The notes under the pieces: model-generated
What the model was told of the DNA's origin: nothing
Seen by the model: only the letters and a program-made list of their open reading frames with translations
Database searches by the model: none
From: Saprospiraceae bacterium
Lineage (GTDB): Bacteria; Bacteroidota; Bacteroidia; Chitinophagales; Saprospiraceae
Direction: 5' to 3'
Assembly (NCBI GenBank): GCA_016719855.1
Contig: JADJYH010000007.1
Span: 164,717 to 228,716, forward strand
DNA length: 64,000 nucleotides
Made by a program: the position numbers and the translations under genes
In this document: positions 19,095 through 28,732 of the stretch, piece after piece
How the letters are laid out: the number at the start of each line of letters is the position of its first letter
Position numbering within the stretch: the stretch's first letter is position 1

Positions 19095-19679
19095 ATGTCG
19101 GCAGCAGCAGCAATTGCATCGCCAAAGTCAAGGAAGGTTCCCCGTGAGCCCAAACGGATTTCAAAGGGACATTTCCTCCGCTACTACTCCAACCGGGAGG
19201 ACGGCTACAAATATGAATGGAACGAAGGTATTGTTGAAAAAGGCGAAGGCATGAATCAGCGAAATTCAGTTTTTTATCTTCGTTTATTACATGCGTTTTT
19301 GAAGACAAAAGCATTTTGCGAAGGTGGAACTTTGATAATGCTTACAGATATGGACACCTCCCCCGTCCAGTTGAGAAGGCCGGACATAGCCTATTATGCT
19401 GCTGCCCATTTGCCCAAAATGTGGGCTGGTGAAAACCAAGTGGCTCCGTGGGTATGCGAGGTCATTTCACCAACCGATAGGGCTGAGGACATAAATGCCA
19501 AACTGGTTGAATACTTCAATGCTGGTGTGCAAGTCGTTTGGCATATTTTCCCGCATTCGCAAAAAGTGGACGTTTATACTTCGCCGGAGCAGGTGACAAT
19601 TTGCCGTGGCAAAACAGTGTGCAGCGGTGCGCCTGCAATGCCCGATTTTCAGATGTCCGCTGAGGAGTTGTTTGCCTAA
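19095..19679 (+). CDS. Uma2-family (DUF820) nuclease-like protein
   Basis: The 194-residue protein shows the Uma2 core of the PD-(D/E)XK superfamily: an N-terminal YYSNREDGYKYEWNEG, the conserved RRPDIAYY (putative metal-binding Asp near residue 95), then VCEVISPTDRAEDINAKL (acidic residue and following Asp/Lys), and a C-terminal VYTSPEQVTICRG strand. The family is common and often multicopy in Bacteroidota and cyanobacteria; a nuclease role is predicted from fold and rarely proven. It is convergent with tag and overlaps it by four bases. A broken relative is at 7265-7885. Confidence 0.85.
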   Translation: MSAAAAIASPKSRKVPREPKRISKGHFLRYYSNREDGYKYEWNEGIVEKGEGMNQRNSVFYLRLLHAFLKTKAFCEGGTLIMLTDMDTSPVQLRRPDIAYYAAAHLPKMWAGENQVAPWVCEVISPTDRAEDINAKLVEYFNAGVQVVWHIFPHSQKVDVYTSPEQVTICRGKTVCSGAPAMPDFQMSAEELFA

Positions 19680-20239
19680 GCCTTCCGCTTCCAGCACCCC
19701 GCCACATGGTCGTCCACCATCCCCGTCGCCTGCATGAACGCGTAGCAAATGGTGGAACCGACGAACTTGAATCCCCGTTTTTTCAAATCCTTCGACATGG
19801 CGTCGCTCTGCGGCGTGGTGGCCGGAATGTCGCCCATTTTTTCCCGTTGGTTGACGATGGACTGGTGGCCCACAAACTGCCAGATGTAGCGCTCGAAGCT
19901 GCCCAATTCTTCCTTCACTTTCAGGTAAGCCCGTGCATTTTCGATGAAGGCATTGACCTTCAGGCGGTTGCGCACGATGCCGGGGTCGGCGAGCAGGGCG
20001 GCGCGCTTGCCATCGTCGTAGTTGGCCATTTTTTCGGCGTCGAACTGGTCGAAGGCGAGGCGGTAGGTTTCCCGTTTGTTCAGGATGGTGAGCCAACTGA
20101 GACCAGCCTGGGCGCCTTCGAGGCAGAGCATCTCGAAGAGGTGGCGGTCGTCGTGGGAGGGCACGCCCCACTCTGTGTCGTGGTAGCGGATGTAAATGTC
20201 GTGGCCGTGGCACCAAGGGCAGCGGGGAAGGTCTTGCAT
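19676..20239 (-). CDS. tag: DNA-3-methyladenine glycosylase I
   Basis: The 187-residue protein has the Tag hallmarks: N-terminal CPWC zinc ligands, YHDTEWGVPSHDD, FEMLCLEGAQAGLSWLTIL with the substrate-pocket Glu and Trp, and FKFVGSTICYAFMQATGMVDDH with the C-terminal zinc-binding His. It excises 3-methyladenine from alkylated DNA in base-excision repair. The open frame runs upstream to 20359, but the family's N-terminus begins at the Met at 20239 (MQDLPRCPWCHG). It lies tail to tail with the Uma2 gene. Confidence 0.96.
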   Translation of the reverse strand: MQDLPRCPWCHGHDIYIRYHDTEWGVPSHDDRHLFEMLCLEGAQAGLSWLTILNKRETYRLAFDQFDAEKMANYDDGKRAALLADPGIVRNRLKVNAFIENARAYLKVKEELGSFERYIWQFVGHQSIVNQREKMGDIPATTPQSDAMSKDLKKRGFKFVGSTICYAFMQATGMVDDHVAGCWKRKA

Positions 20240-20262
20240 GATTGGAAAATTTTGATTTTTCG

Positions 20263-20270
20263 CAAAGTTA
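20263..20270 (-). promoter_or_regulatory. Probable -7 box of tag
   Basis: On the minus strand the bases read TAACTTTG, a full TAnnTTTG match, 24 bases before the tag start. The -33 element is not clear. Confidence 0.5.
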
Positions 20271-20659
20271 ACCCGTTGTCGGATTTGGAATGCAGGGCGG
20301 TGCATTGCGGAGCGGCAACAAATTTTAGCGTTACGGGAATTCCAGCAAAACCAGCTCATATTAAAAATATTGGCATGGAATTTTGTATGGTAAATAAAGT
20401 TTACCCGTGGCGTACTCCATTTTGGATAGATGCCCGGTAAAATTGCCTTCTTCCTACAACAGCAGCCGTTACCGCTCTTGCGGAACTTTTACTATGAGAA
20501 AACTGCATCTGCCCTGACTGCTGCTGGCAATTAAATCAGATAGGGCTTTCCCTCCTGAAAAAATTCTTGTACCGAATTTTCAGTATGCTGAAGCGTTTGG
20601 GGCCTGATTTGGCCCCAAGACGACCAGATTCGCTATGTATTCACTTAACCGAGTTCATT
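20271..20659. other. Intergenic region between divergent tag and the giant adhesin
   Basis: About 390 bases hold no credible gene. The segment is mixed in composition; short frames here are not protein-like. It must contain the adhesin promoter, but no full TAnnTTTG match is seen. A small inverted pair GGGGCC/GGCCCC lies at about 20598-20620. Confidence 0.5.
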
Positions 20660-23600
20660 ATGAAACACATGTTTGATTATCTCATGGACAGAAAAGCCAA
20701 AGCCTTGCAACTGCTGGCCTTGGTTTTAATGGTGCTGCCGGGCGCGGGGCTTTGGGCGGAAGGCTCAATGGACTTTGTTGGCTACCCTGGCTACCGCTTG
20801 TTCTTCGACAACCGCAACGAGCAGCAGTTGAAGGTCTATGCCGCCGAAGGCGAGACCATCAACGTCGGTGCAAGCCACGTGGGCATTGCCGGTGGCTTCA
20901 TTAGGGTTTACAGACCAGACGGCGTGATGGTTGCCACCTTCGATGGCACTGGTGGCGGCAACACGGCCATTATTTACAACAATTGGCAGGAATTGGAGGG
21001 GCCAACTGGCGGCGCGGGCTACACGCCCGGCACTGTCATCGTGCCAGTGGGGCAGGGTGGCGTCTGGACGGTGCAGATGGGTTTCCCGGTCTATGAGGCA
21101 GCCAGTTTCCTGAACCTGTTGAATAGCGACCCTTGGGACAGGGCTACCCACCAGCCCATCACCCCAACCGTCATCACGGCCTGGGACATCACGGTTTCGA
21201 CGGGAGGCGCCGCCAATGCCGGAGGCACCATGAAATCGGGTCGGGTATATTCCAACGAATACGTGTCGGTCATCAGTCAAAACGGCTACATGACCTCCCC
21301 GTTGTTTTACGTGCTGACGAAAGGAGGGTATCTCTACGAAGTACAGTTCATGGAAACCGATCCGTACCGTTTCCCGATAACTTCCGTTTCGAGAGGCATC
21401 GTAAACGGCAGTGGAGAGCCTACCTACAACTCTCATCAACGAGCGGACGTTTCGCGCTCCGACAACCCGCTTGCTTGGGTCCTTGGCCAAAATTACTACT
21501 ACGAACCACAGGCAGCGGATTACGCACCAAACAACCTCATCAACAACAAGATTTTTTTAAACGAGCCTGACCAGACCATGCCAGAAACGGCCATGGTCAC
21601 AGATATTTTCAGGAGCAATACGCATACCACGTGGCTATTCCACATGCCCTCATCGGTGGAGCCGGAAATCACTGGATTTGAACTGAACGCGTTCAACCCC
21701 TCGGGCAGCGACTGTCTGCCAGGCTCACTGCAAACAGGCCTTGGCGCGTGGATTCATTTTGAATCCACCTTGGGCGGCGTTGCATTCCTCACCCTTGACC
21801 TGAACAACAACGGCAGCTTCACCGACTCGGTGGACCTTACCCTCAACAAAAACATCATCGTCGGACCTGATTCCATCTTCTGGAACGGCAAGGACGGCAA
21901 GGGCAACGTCATCCCCGCTACCTCCAATTTTACCTTTGGATACAAGTTGGAACTGCGCGATGGTGAAACGCATATTCTGCTCACGGACATTGAAAACAAC
22001 GCTGGCGGCGTCATCTTCAAGTTGATAAGCAACGTGAAGGCGTCGTCGTTCGACCAATTTTACTACAACCACTCCAACGTGGGCGGGCCGATGAGCGGCA
22101 ACAACCCAAACGGGGAGCCAGCTCCAACCAACATACCGTTTATTTACCAAAACAATTTTGGTGAAAACAAAATCCTGGACTACTGGGCCTTCGTAACCTA
22201 CAGCGGCGCTGCCTTCGGCACCTTCATGGTGGACATTGTGGACAATTGCCTCGTGGCCATCATCCCCGACACCGACGGCGACGGCATCCGCGACAACCTC
22301 GACATTGACGACGACAACGACGGCATCCCCGACAAAAAGGAGTTTTGCAACCCAAGCGGTGGCTTCGCTTGCCTGCCCGGTGGCCGCGATCCCAGTGAGG
22401 ATGCAGACGGTGACGGCATCTTGAACTTCAGGGATGCCAACGACCCCGCCGTGCCCAACGGCTGTACGGATGCCAACAACGACGGCATCTGCGACCAGGT
22501 AAGCCCAATTTACGACATTGACGGCGACAAAATTCCCGACCACCTTGACCTCGACGCCGATAACGATGGCATCAGCGACCTCTTCGAGGCGGGCCACAAC
22601 CAGCCCGATGTCAACGGCGACGGCAGGATTGATGGCGATCCCGCAATATTCGGCCTCAATGGGCTTTACAACCCCATCGCTTCCGACCCCGATGATCCGA
22701 ACGCAATTGAAACTTACGGCCGCATCGAGTGGGACGCGGACGGTGTGCCGGATCACGACGACCTCGACTCCGACAACGATGGCATCAACGACGTGGCCGA
22801 GGCTGGCTACGGCGTTTTTGACACCGACAACGATGGCCGCATCGGAGGTGGCGCTGCTAGCCCTCCCATCGTGAACACGAGCGGACTTTCCACCTTGATA
22901 GACCCGGCCATCATTGGCCAGCCAATCCCACTGCCACCGGATCGCGACAACGACGGTATCCGCAACTGGCACGACCTCGACTCCGACAACGACCTCATCC
23001 ACGATGTGGAGGAGGCCGACAAGCCAGACTCCGACAACGACGCAGTCATCGGAACGGGCACGCCCGTGGTGGACACCAACGGGAAAGCGATTGCTGACGC
23101 AAACGGCCAGACGCTCACCACGACTTCGGTGCAGAAAAACACCGACGGTGACATCCGCCCCGACTACCTCGACCTCGACGCTGACAACGACGGCATCAAC
23201 GACGTGGCAGAAAGCTCCCCTTTAGGGGCTGGGGGTATCGACCCCGACAACAACGGGATGCCCGGCACCGGAGCGCCAGCCGTCAACAATAAAGGTATTC
23301 CCACGGGGGCCAATATTTCACCAACATCTCAGCCGACCGACACGGACGGCGACGGCGTGCGCGACTATCGCGACCTCGATTCCGACAACGACGCCATCAA
23401 CGACGTGGCTGAAGCGACTCAGCCAGATGGCGACAACAATGGCATCATCGGCACGGGCACGCCGACCGTCAACAGCGACGGGCGCGCCACCACCGACCCA
23501 CAGGGCAACGCCTTGTCCACGACTTCGTCGCCACAAAACACCGACAACGACGTGCAACCCGACTTCCGCGACCTCGATACCGACAACGACGGCATTTGGG

Positions 23601-26600
23601 ATGTGACCGAGGCCAGCAAGCCCGACACTGACCACGATGGCATCATCGGCAGCGGCACGCCAACGGTGAACGCCAGCGGCCAGGCCAACGCACCGAACTT
23701 GACACCGACCTCAACACCTCCAAACACGGACGGCCTGGGCGAACCCGACTTTCGCGACCTCGACTCCGACGATGATGGCATCGTGGACGTTGACGAGTGC
23801 CCCTTTGATGGGCCTTGCACCGACGGTGACGGTGACGGTACGCCCGACTTCCGCGACTTCGACCGCGACAACGACGGCATTGACGACGCCTACGAATGTG
23901 AAAACTCGACCCCCTGCTCCGATACCGACCTCGACGGCATACCCGACGTGGACGACCTCGACACTGACGACGACGGCCTGACCGACGCCGAAGAGTGTTC
24001 TGGCGGAAACCCCTGTCCGGACAGTGACACGGACGGCATACCAGATTGGCGGGAATACACCTGCCACGCTGGCACCACGGTAGCTCAAATCACCAACCTG
24101 AGCAGTGCTGCCACCATTTGCGAAGGCGAATCCATCAACCTCTCCGGCAGCAACAACGTACTGTTGCCCGGCACCGTGAGCTACACGTGGACCGGCCCGA
24201 ACAACTTCAGTTTCACGGGCACTTCGGCACCACAAGGCCCATTCCCCGTGGCATTGAACAACTTGACGGCGGCAAACAGCGGCACGTACACATTGGTGGT
24301 TTACACAGAGCATGACTGCCCATCGCAGCCTGCCACCGTCAGCGTAACGGTGACCACGATACCAACCACGCCAACCCTCACGGTGAGCGACCCCCAGCCC
24401 TGCAACGATGAGGACGTGATGCTCTCCACCGCCGCCCAAGCTGGGCCGAACGTCGAGTATCGCTGGTACTTTGGCACGACGCTGCTCACCACGACCACCA
24501 CCCCGAGCTTCCAGCTTACCAACGTGAACCAATCGAACACAGGCAGCTACTCCGTAATAGTGGCGAGGGGCAGTTGCGAGTCCGTGCCATCGGCACCCGT
24601 GGTGGTGCAGGTGAGCAACGTGGCGAACCTTGCCCCAACCCTCACCGTCACGCAGGACGCACTTTGTCAGGGCGAAATCCTTGGCCTCGGGGCAACGGGC
24701 ATTCCCGGCGGCGCTAGCTACCAGTGGTTTTTCAATAATGGCACTTCGGTCGTATTGATTGGCACAACGACGGTTCCAGCGTTAACCATCTTGAGCGCGA
24801 CGCCCTCCAACACGGGCAGCTACTCCGTGGTAGCCTCGGCTGGCGGCTGCACCTCGCCACCCTCCAACGCGGAGGCGGTGGTAGTTGGTGGCCTGTTGAG
24901 CCAAGCGCCAGTGCTTGCCGCCAACAGCGATACCCCTTGTCAGGGCGATCAATTGCAGTTGACCACGACAGACTATCCCGGCTTGGACGTGATCTACCAG
25001 TGGATGTTCAACGGCGGCAACGGCCCGGTCAACCTTGGCACAACTGCCACGCCGTCTTTTGAGGTAAACAACGTAAATAGCTCAAATTCAGGCACTTACT
25101 TAGTGGTAGCTGGCACGACGGGCTGTCCGCCGCAAAGCTCCAACATGGAAGATGTGACAGTCAACACCATCGCTGCGCAAGCGCCCAACCTCACGGTGGC
25201 GAACGCCGTGCTTTGCCAAACAGAGGCCATCGAACTCAGCACAGCGTCGGCGGGAAGCGGTGCGAAGTACTACTGGTACTTCAACGGCAACCCGATTGAA
25301 ATCACGAACTCGCCGAGCTTGAGCATCCCCAACATCACCATCGCCAATCAGGGCAGTTACAGCGTGGCGGTGTTCTCCAACGGCTGCACCTCGCCGCAGT
25401 CGGCACCGCAAACCGTGACGGTGAGCACGGTGCTGGCGCAAACGCCGGTGCTGACCGCCAACCAGGGCAACCTTTGCGAAGGCGAAACCCTGCAACTCAC
25501 GAGCACCAGCATCAGCGGCGCCACCTACGAGTGGTTCTACAACGGCGGCAACGGCCCGGTTTCGATCGGCACGTCACAGTCGCCCAGCTTCACCATCACC
25601 AACGCGTCCATTGCCAACAGCGGCCTCTACATGGTGCAGGCCAGCATCTCCGGCTGCGCTTCGCAGCCGTCCAACAGCCAAAACGTGGTGGTCTTCGACC
25701 AGATGGGCACGGCACCGAATCTCAGCGTCTCCGCCAACGTGCTCTGCGAAGGCGAGGCATTGACCCTGAGTACCTCATCGCTGCCCGGCAACAACGTGCA
25801 GTACGAGTGGTTCTTCAACAACGGCAGTGGCCAAGTGTCGCTTGGCACCACCACCGTGCCCAGCCTCCAACTGAGCAACCTGACCTCCAACAACTCCGGT
25901 CTCTACTACGTGGTGGCTGGCAACAGCAACTGCCTCACGCCCTCGTCGAACGTACAGAACGTGAGCGTGACCAACGACATCGGCCCGGCAATGACGCTCT
26001 CGGTGGTGTCTGACGTGATTTGTGAAGGCGAACTACTGGAACTCAACAGCTCCATTTTCCCCAGCACCAACGTCTCGTACAACTGGTACTTCAACAACGG
26101 CACCACCACGGTACTGCTCGGCACGACCGACTTGCCCACGTTTTTTATCCAAAACATGACGGCCAGCAACCAGGGCATCTACACCGTGACGGCCTCCGTG
26201 GGCAACTGCACGACACAGCCGTCCAATGCCCAGGACATCTACGTGACCAACGCCCTGAGCAACGCACCAACGTTGGCCGTTTCGGCAGCGCAGGTTTGTG
26301 AGGGTGAAACGCTGGCGCTCAACAGTTCAATCTATCCCGGCACCAACGTCCAGTACCTGTGGTACTTCGACAACGGCAGCGGCTCCGTGCTGCTGGCCAC
26401 GACGGACGTGCCGACCTACTTCGTCACCAATGCGGCAGCGGCCAATGCTGGCGCTTATTCGGTGGTGGTTGTCTCCGGCAATTGCTCGACGCAGCCCTCG
26501 AACACGGCGCAAGTGGCCGTCAGCAACGTGCTTGGGCAAGCGCTGCAACTCGGCGTCTCCGCCGGACAACTCTGTGAGGGCGAAACGCTGGTTCTCAACA

Positions 26601-27619
26601 GCAGCACCGCACCGGGCACCAACCTTCAGTACCAATGGTACTTCGACGACGGCAGCGGCCCCGTGCTGCTGGCGACGACGGACGTGCCGACTTATTTTAT
26701 CCAAAACATGGGAACGGCCAACGTGGGCACCTACTCGGTAGCTGCCAGCAATGGCACTTGTTCCACATTGCCTTCCAACCTGGAGGCCGTGCAACTGACG
26801 CAGGCACCGCAACTTGTCACATTCACTTCGACCGATGAAAATACCCCGGCTTGCCGTGGCGACCTCGTGCAACTCAACGTGACACCAGTGGCAGGCGCTA
26901 CTTACCAGTGGAACGGCCCGCAGGGCTTCACCGCCAATGTATCGAACCCCGTTTTGCCTTCGGCAACGGCTGGTCAGGCGGGCGAATACACGGCCACGCT
27001 GACGATTGAGGGGTGCAGCTTCACCGCTGAACCTGCTACGGTTTACGTCTTCACAGGCATTGCGGCAGCGGACGACATGTTCGACGTGCAGTTCAACCAG
27101 CAACTGGAGGGCGGTGTGCTGGTGTTCAACGACCAGCCGGGCAACGTGCAGAACTGGGACATCACCATCGTGGAAGCGCCGACCAACGGCACGGCCAATG
27201 TGGTGGACGGCCAACTGAACTACACGCCCCGTGAGAACTTCTACGGCCCCGATGTGCTGGTGTACGAAATCTGCAACACAGACTGTCCCGACGACTGCGA
27301 CCGGGCAACGGTGCGCATCAATGTGCTGGGCAACAGTGAAAATCAGACCTGCTTTGTGCCGAACATCATCACGCCGAACGGCGATGGCAGGAACGACGTG
27401 TTCGAGGTGCCTTGCCTGGAGGATACCTACAAGAACAACAACATGCGGGTGTTCAACCGATGGGGCGACAAGGTTTTTGAGCAGGATGCGTACAAAAACG
27501 ACTGGGATGGCCGCTTCAAGGGCAGCTTGCTGCCAGCTGGCACTTACTTCTACCTGATTCAATTGGACAAGGGGAACAGCGATGAGTGCTTGCAGGGCTA
27601 TTTCACAATAACTCGATAG
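20660..27619 (+). CDS. Giant cell-surface adhesin-like protein with type B T9SS signal
   Basis: The protein has 2,319 residues from the ATG at 20660, which places a signal segment (LQLLALVLMVLPGAGLWAEG) near residue 15; the longer frame from 20567 is rejected. Residues 1-530 are of unknown fold. From about 530 to 1130 runs a chain of calcium-binding thrombospondin-3 motifs (DTDGDGIRD, DLDSDNDGI), then eleven Ig-like repeats to about 2,130, each with CEGE and YxWYFNNG motifs. A cadherin-like module (FNDQPGNVQNW) precedes the C-terminus, CFVPNIITPNGDGRNDVFEV then FNRWGDKVFEQD, which is the gliding-motility-associated (CHU_C-like) type B sorting domain. The next gene encodes an SprF-like protein, as is usual for type B substrates. 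Confidence 0.9.
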   Translation: MKHMFDYLMDRKAKALQLLALVLMVLPGAGLWAEGSMDFVGYPGYRLFFDNRNEQQLKVYAAEGETINVGASHVGIAGGFIRVYRPDGVMVATFDGTGGGNTAIIYNNWQELEGPTGGAGYTPGTVIVPVGQGGVWTVQMGFPVYEAASFLNLLNSDPWDRATHQPITPTVITAWDITVSTGGAANAGGTMKSGRVYSNEYVSVISQNGYMTSPLFYVLTKGGYLYEVQFMETDPYRFPITSVSRGIVNGSGEPTYNSHQRADVSRSDNPLAWVLGQNYYYEPQAADYAPNNLINNKIFLNEPDQTMPETAMVTDIFRSNTHTTWLFHMPSSVEPEITGFELNAFNPSGSDCLPGSLQTGLGAWIHFESTLGGVAFLTLDLNNNGSFTDSVDLTLNKNIIVGPDSIFWNGKDGKGNVIPATSNFTFGYKLELRDGETHILLTDIENNAGGVIFKLISNVKASSFDQFYYNHSNVGGPMSGNNPNGEPAPTNIPFIYQNNFGENKILDYWAFVTYSGAAFGTFMVDIVDNCLVAIIPDTDGDGIRDNLDIDDDNDGIPDKKEFCNPSGGFACLPGGRDPSEDADGDGILNFRDANDPAVPNGCTDANNDGICDQVSPIYDIDGDKIPDHLDLDADNDGISDLFEAGHNQPDVNGDGRIDGDPAIFGLNGLYNPIASDPDDPNAIETYGRIEWDADGVPDHDDLDSDNDGINDVAEAGYGVFDTDNDGRIGGGAASPPIVNTSGLSTLIDPAIIGQPIPLPPDRDNDGIRNWHDLDSDNDLIHDVEEADKPDSDNDAVIGTGTPVVDTNGKAIADANGQTLTTTSVQKNTDGDIRPDYLDLDADNDGINDVAESSPLGAGGIDPDNNGMPGTGAPAVNNKGIPTGANISPTSQPTDTDGDGVRDYRDLDSDNDAINDVAEATQPDGDNNGIIGTGTPTVNSDGRATTDPQGNALSTTSSPQNTDNDVQPDFRDLDTDNDGIWDVTEASKPDTDHDGIIGSGTPTVNASGQANAPNLTPTSTPPNTDGLGEPDFRDLDSDDDGIVDVDECPFDGPCTDGDGDGTPDFRDFDRDNDGIDDAYECENSTPCSDTDLDGIPDVDDLDTDDDGLTDAEECSGGNPCPDSDTDGIPDWREYTCHAGTTVAQITNLSSAATICEGESINLSGSNNVLLPGTVSYTWTGPNNFSFTGTSAPQGPFPVALNNLTAANSGTYTLVVYTEHDCPSQPATVSVTVTTIPTTPTLTVSDPQPCNDEDVMLSTAAQAGPNVEYRWYFGTTLLTTTTTPSFQLTNVNQSNTGSYSVIVARGSCESVPSAPVVVQVSNVANLAPTLTVTQDALCQGEILGLGATGIPGGASYQWFFNNGTSVVLIGTTTVPALTILSATPSNTGSYSVVASAGGCTSPPSNAEAVVVGGLLSQAPVLAANSDTPCQGDQLQLTTTDYPGLDVIYQWMFNGGNGPVNLGTTATPSFEVNNVNSSNSGTYLVVAGTTGCPPQSSNMEDVTVNTIAAQAPNLTVANAVLCQTEAIELSTASAGSGAKYYWYFNGNPIEITNSPSLSIPNITIANQGSYSVAVFSNGCTSPQSAPQTVTVSTVLAQTPVLTANQGNLCEGETLQLTSTSISGATYEWFYNGGNGPVSIGTSQSPSFTITNASIANSGLYMVQASISGCASQPSNSQNVVVFDQMGTAPNLSVSANVLCEGEALTLSTSSLPGNNVQYEWFFNNGSGQVSLGTTTVPSLQLSNLTSNNSGLYYVVAGNSNCLTPSSNVQNVSVTNDIGPAMTLSVVSDVICEGELLELNSSIFPSTNVSYNWYFNNGTTTVLLGTTDLPTFFIQNMTASNQGIYTVTASVGNCTTQPSNAQDIYVTNALSNAPTLAVSAAQVCEGETLALNSSIYPGTNVQYLWYFDNGSGSVLLATTDVPTYFVTNAAAANAGAYSVVVVSGNCSTQPSNTAQVAVSNVLGQALQLGVSAGQLCEGETLVLNSSTAPGTNLQYQWYFDDGSGPVLLATTDVPTYFIQNMGTANVGTYSVAASNGTCSTLPSNLEAVQLTQAPQLVTFTSTDENTPACRGDLVQLNVTPVAGATYQWNGPQGFTANVSNPVLPSATAGQAGEYTATLTIEGCSFTAEPATVYVFTGIAAADDMFDVQFNQQLEGGVLVFNDQPGNVQNWDITIVEAPTNGTANVVDGQLNYTPRENFYGPDVLVYEICNTDCPDDCDRATVRINVLGNSENQTCFVPNIITPNGDGRNDVFEVPCLEDTYKNNNMRVFNRWGDKVFEQDAYKNDWDGRFKGSLLPAGTYFYLIQLDKGNSDECLQGYFTITR

Positions 27620-27628
27620 AAAGGACTA

Positions 27629-27712
27629 TAGATGATAGACATTAGACAATAGATGGTGGCAGGTTTCGGCAATCTGGCATCTACAGTCTAAGGTCTATTA
27701 TCTAAAATCTAA
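27629..27712. repeat. Inverted arrays of 7-bp repeats (TAGAYNN)
   Basis: Four tandem heptamers (TAGATGA, TAGACAT, TAGACAA, TAGATGG) run from 27629 to 27656. Five more (CATCTAC, AGTCTAA, GGTCTAT, TATCTAA, AATCTAA) run from 27678 to 27712 and are the same word on the other strand. Together they form an imperfect long stem with a loop. It fills most of the gap between the adhesin and its SprF-like partner and could attenuate or stabilise the mRNA; that is inference. Confidence 0.75.
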
Positions 27713-27727
27713 CATCAAAAAAATACA

Positions 27728-28639
27728 ATGAGAAAGCTAATCCATCTTTTAATGCTCAGTTTTCTGGCTGGGGGAGTGGCGGCGCAGAGTGACGTGCAGT
27801 ACACGCACTTCACCTTCAACAAGCTGGCCTACAACCCCGGCTACACGGGGGCGAAAGGCTCGTTCGACGCCCTGGCGCTGTACCGCAACCAGTGGTCGGG
27901 CATTGACGGGGCGCCCCGCACCATCCACGTGAACGCCCACACGCCGTTTGCGGGCAAGCGAAACGGCCTCGGCATCGCCCTCACTTCCGACGAAATCGGC
28001 AAGGTGAGCACCAACTCCGTTGACCTGAGCTACGCCTACCGCATCAAGCTCGGCGAGTCGAGCACCCTGAGCCTCGGCGTGTCCGGCAGGTTGGAGCAGT
28101 TGCGGTTCAAGTGGTCGGAGGCAACGCCTCTCGACCCGGACGACCCGGAAATCCCGCAGGGCGACGAAACGGCGTTTGCCACCAACTTCGGCACGGGCGC
28201 TTATTTTTTGGGCAAAAAATACTACTTCGGCCTTTCCGTGCCACGCCTGTTGAAAAATGGCCTCTACCTGAACCGCAGCGGCAAGAACGACAACCCGCGC
28301 ACGACCTACGTGGCGGGCGGGTTCAGTGCCACGCTGAGCCGCAACGTGGAGTTGGTGCCTTCCATTTTGGTCAGCATCAACCCGGCTGCGCCCGTGGACG
28401 TGGACTTGAACGCCAATTTTATCCTGATGAACGCTTTTTGGGTGGGCGGCAGCTACCGCCTCGGCGATTCGTTCGACGCACTGGCCGGCATGGAGTTTGG
28501 CAACGGCCTGCGCCTCGGCGTTGGGCGGGATTTGACCCAATCAGAACTCAACAAAGTGACCGACGGGAGCTGGGAAATCATGCTCGGCTACACCTTCAAG
28601 TGCAAGTCGTGCGAGGTGAGCCACTTGCGGTTTTTCTGA
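27728..28639 (+). CDS. PorP/SprF-family type IX secretion outer-membrane protein
   Basis: The 303-residue protein has a signal peptide (MRKLIHLLMLSFLAGGVAAQ) and the family's opening SDVQYTHFTFNKLAYNPGYTG, with RNQWSGIDGAPRTIHVNAHTP, and a beta-rich rest ending in FKCKSCEVSHLRFF. Length and pattern fit the PorP/SprF family (TIGR03519). Such proteins form outer-membrane barrels, and each helps a neighbouring type B T9SS substrate to be exported and held at the surface. Its position 108 bases after the giant adhesin makes that adhesin the likely partner. Confidence 0.92.
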   Translation: MRKLIHLLMLSFLAGGVAAQSDVQYTHFTFNKLAYNPGYTGAKGSFDALALYRNQWSGIDGAPRTIHVNAHTPFAGKRNGLGIALTSDEIGKVSTNSVDLSYAYRIKLGESSTLSLGVSGRLEQLRFKWSEATPLDPDDPEIPQGDETAFATNFGTGAYFLGKKYYFGLSVPRLLKNGLYLNRSGKNDNPRTTYVAGGFSATLSRNVELVPSILVSINPAAPVDVDLNANFILMNAFWVGGSYRLGDSFDALAGMEFGNGLRLGVGRDLTQSELNKVTDGSWEIMLGYTFKCKSCEVSHLRFF

Positions 28640-28649
28640 ACAGGATTGC

Positions 28650-28732
28650 TGTATTGTCATATTGTTGAATTGTTGTTCGGAGCAATTCAACAATCAAGCA
28701 ATACAACAATTCAACAATCAAGCAATTCAACA
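28650..28732. repeat. TTGAATTG/CAATTCAA repeat with stem-loop
   Basis: ATTGTTGAATTG (28661-28672) and its exact complement (28683-28694) form a 12-bp stem around a 10-base loop. The strand then continues with further CAATTCAACAATCAAG-like copies up to the next start codon. A closely related element sits after the gene ending at 57367. Confidence 0.75.
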
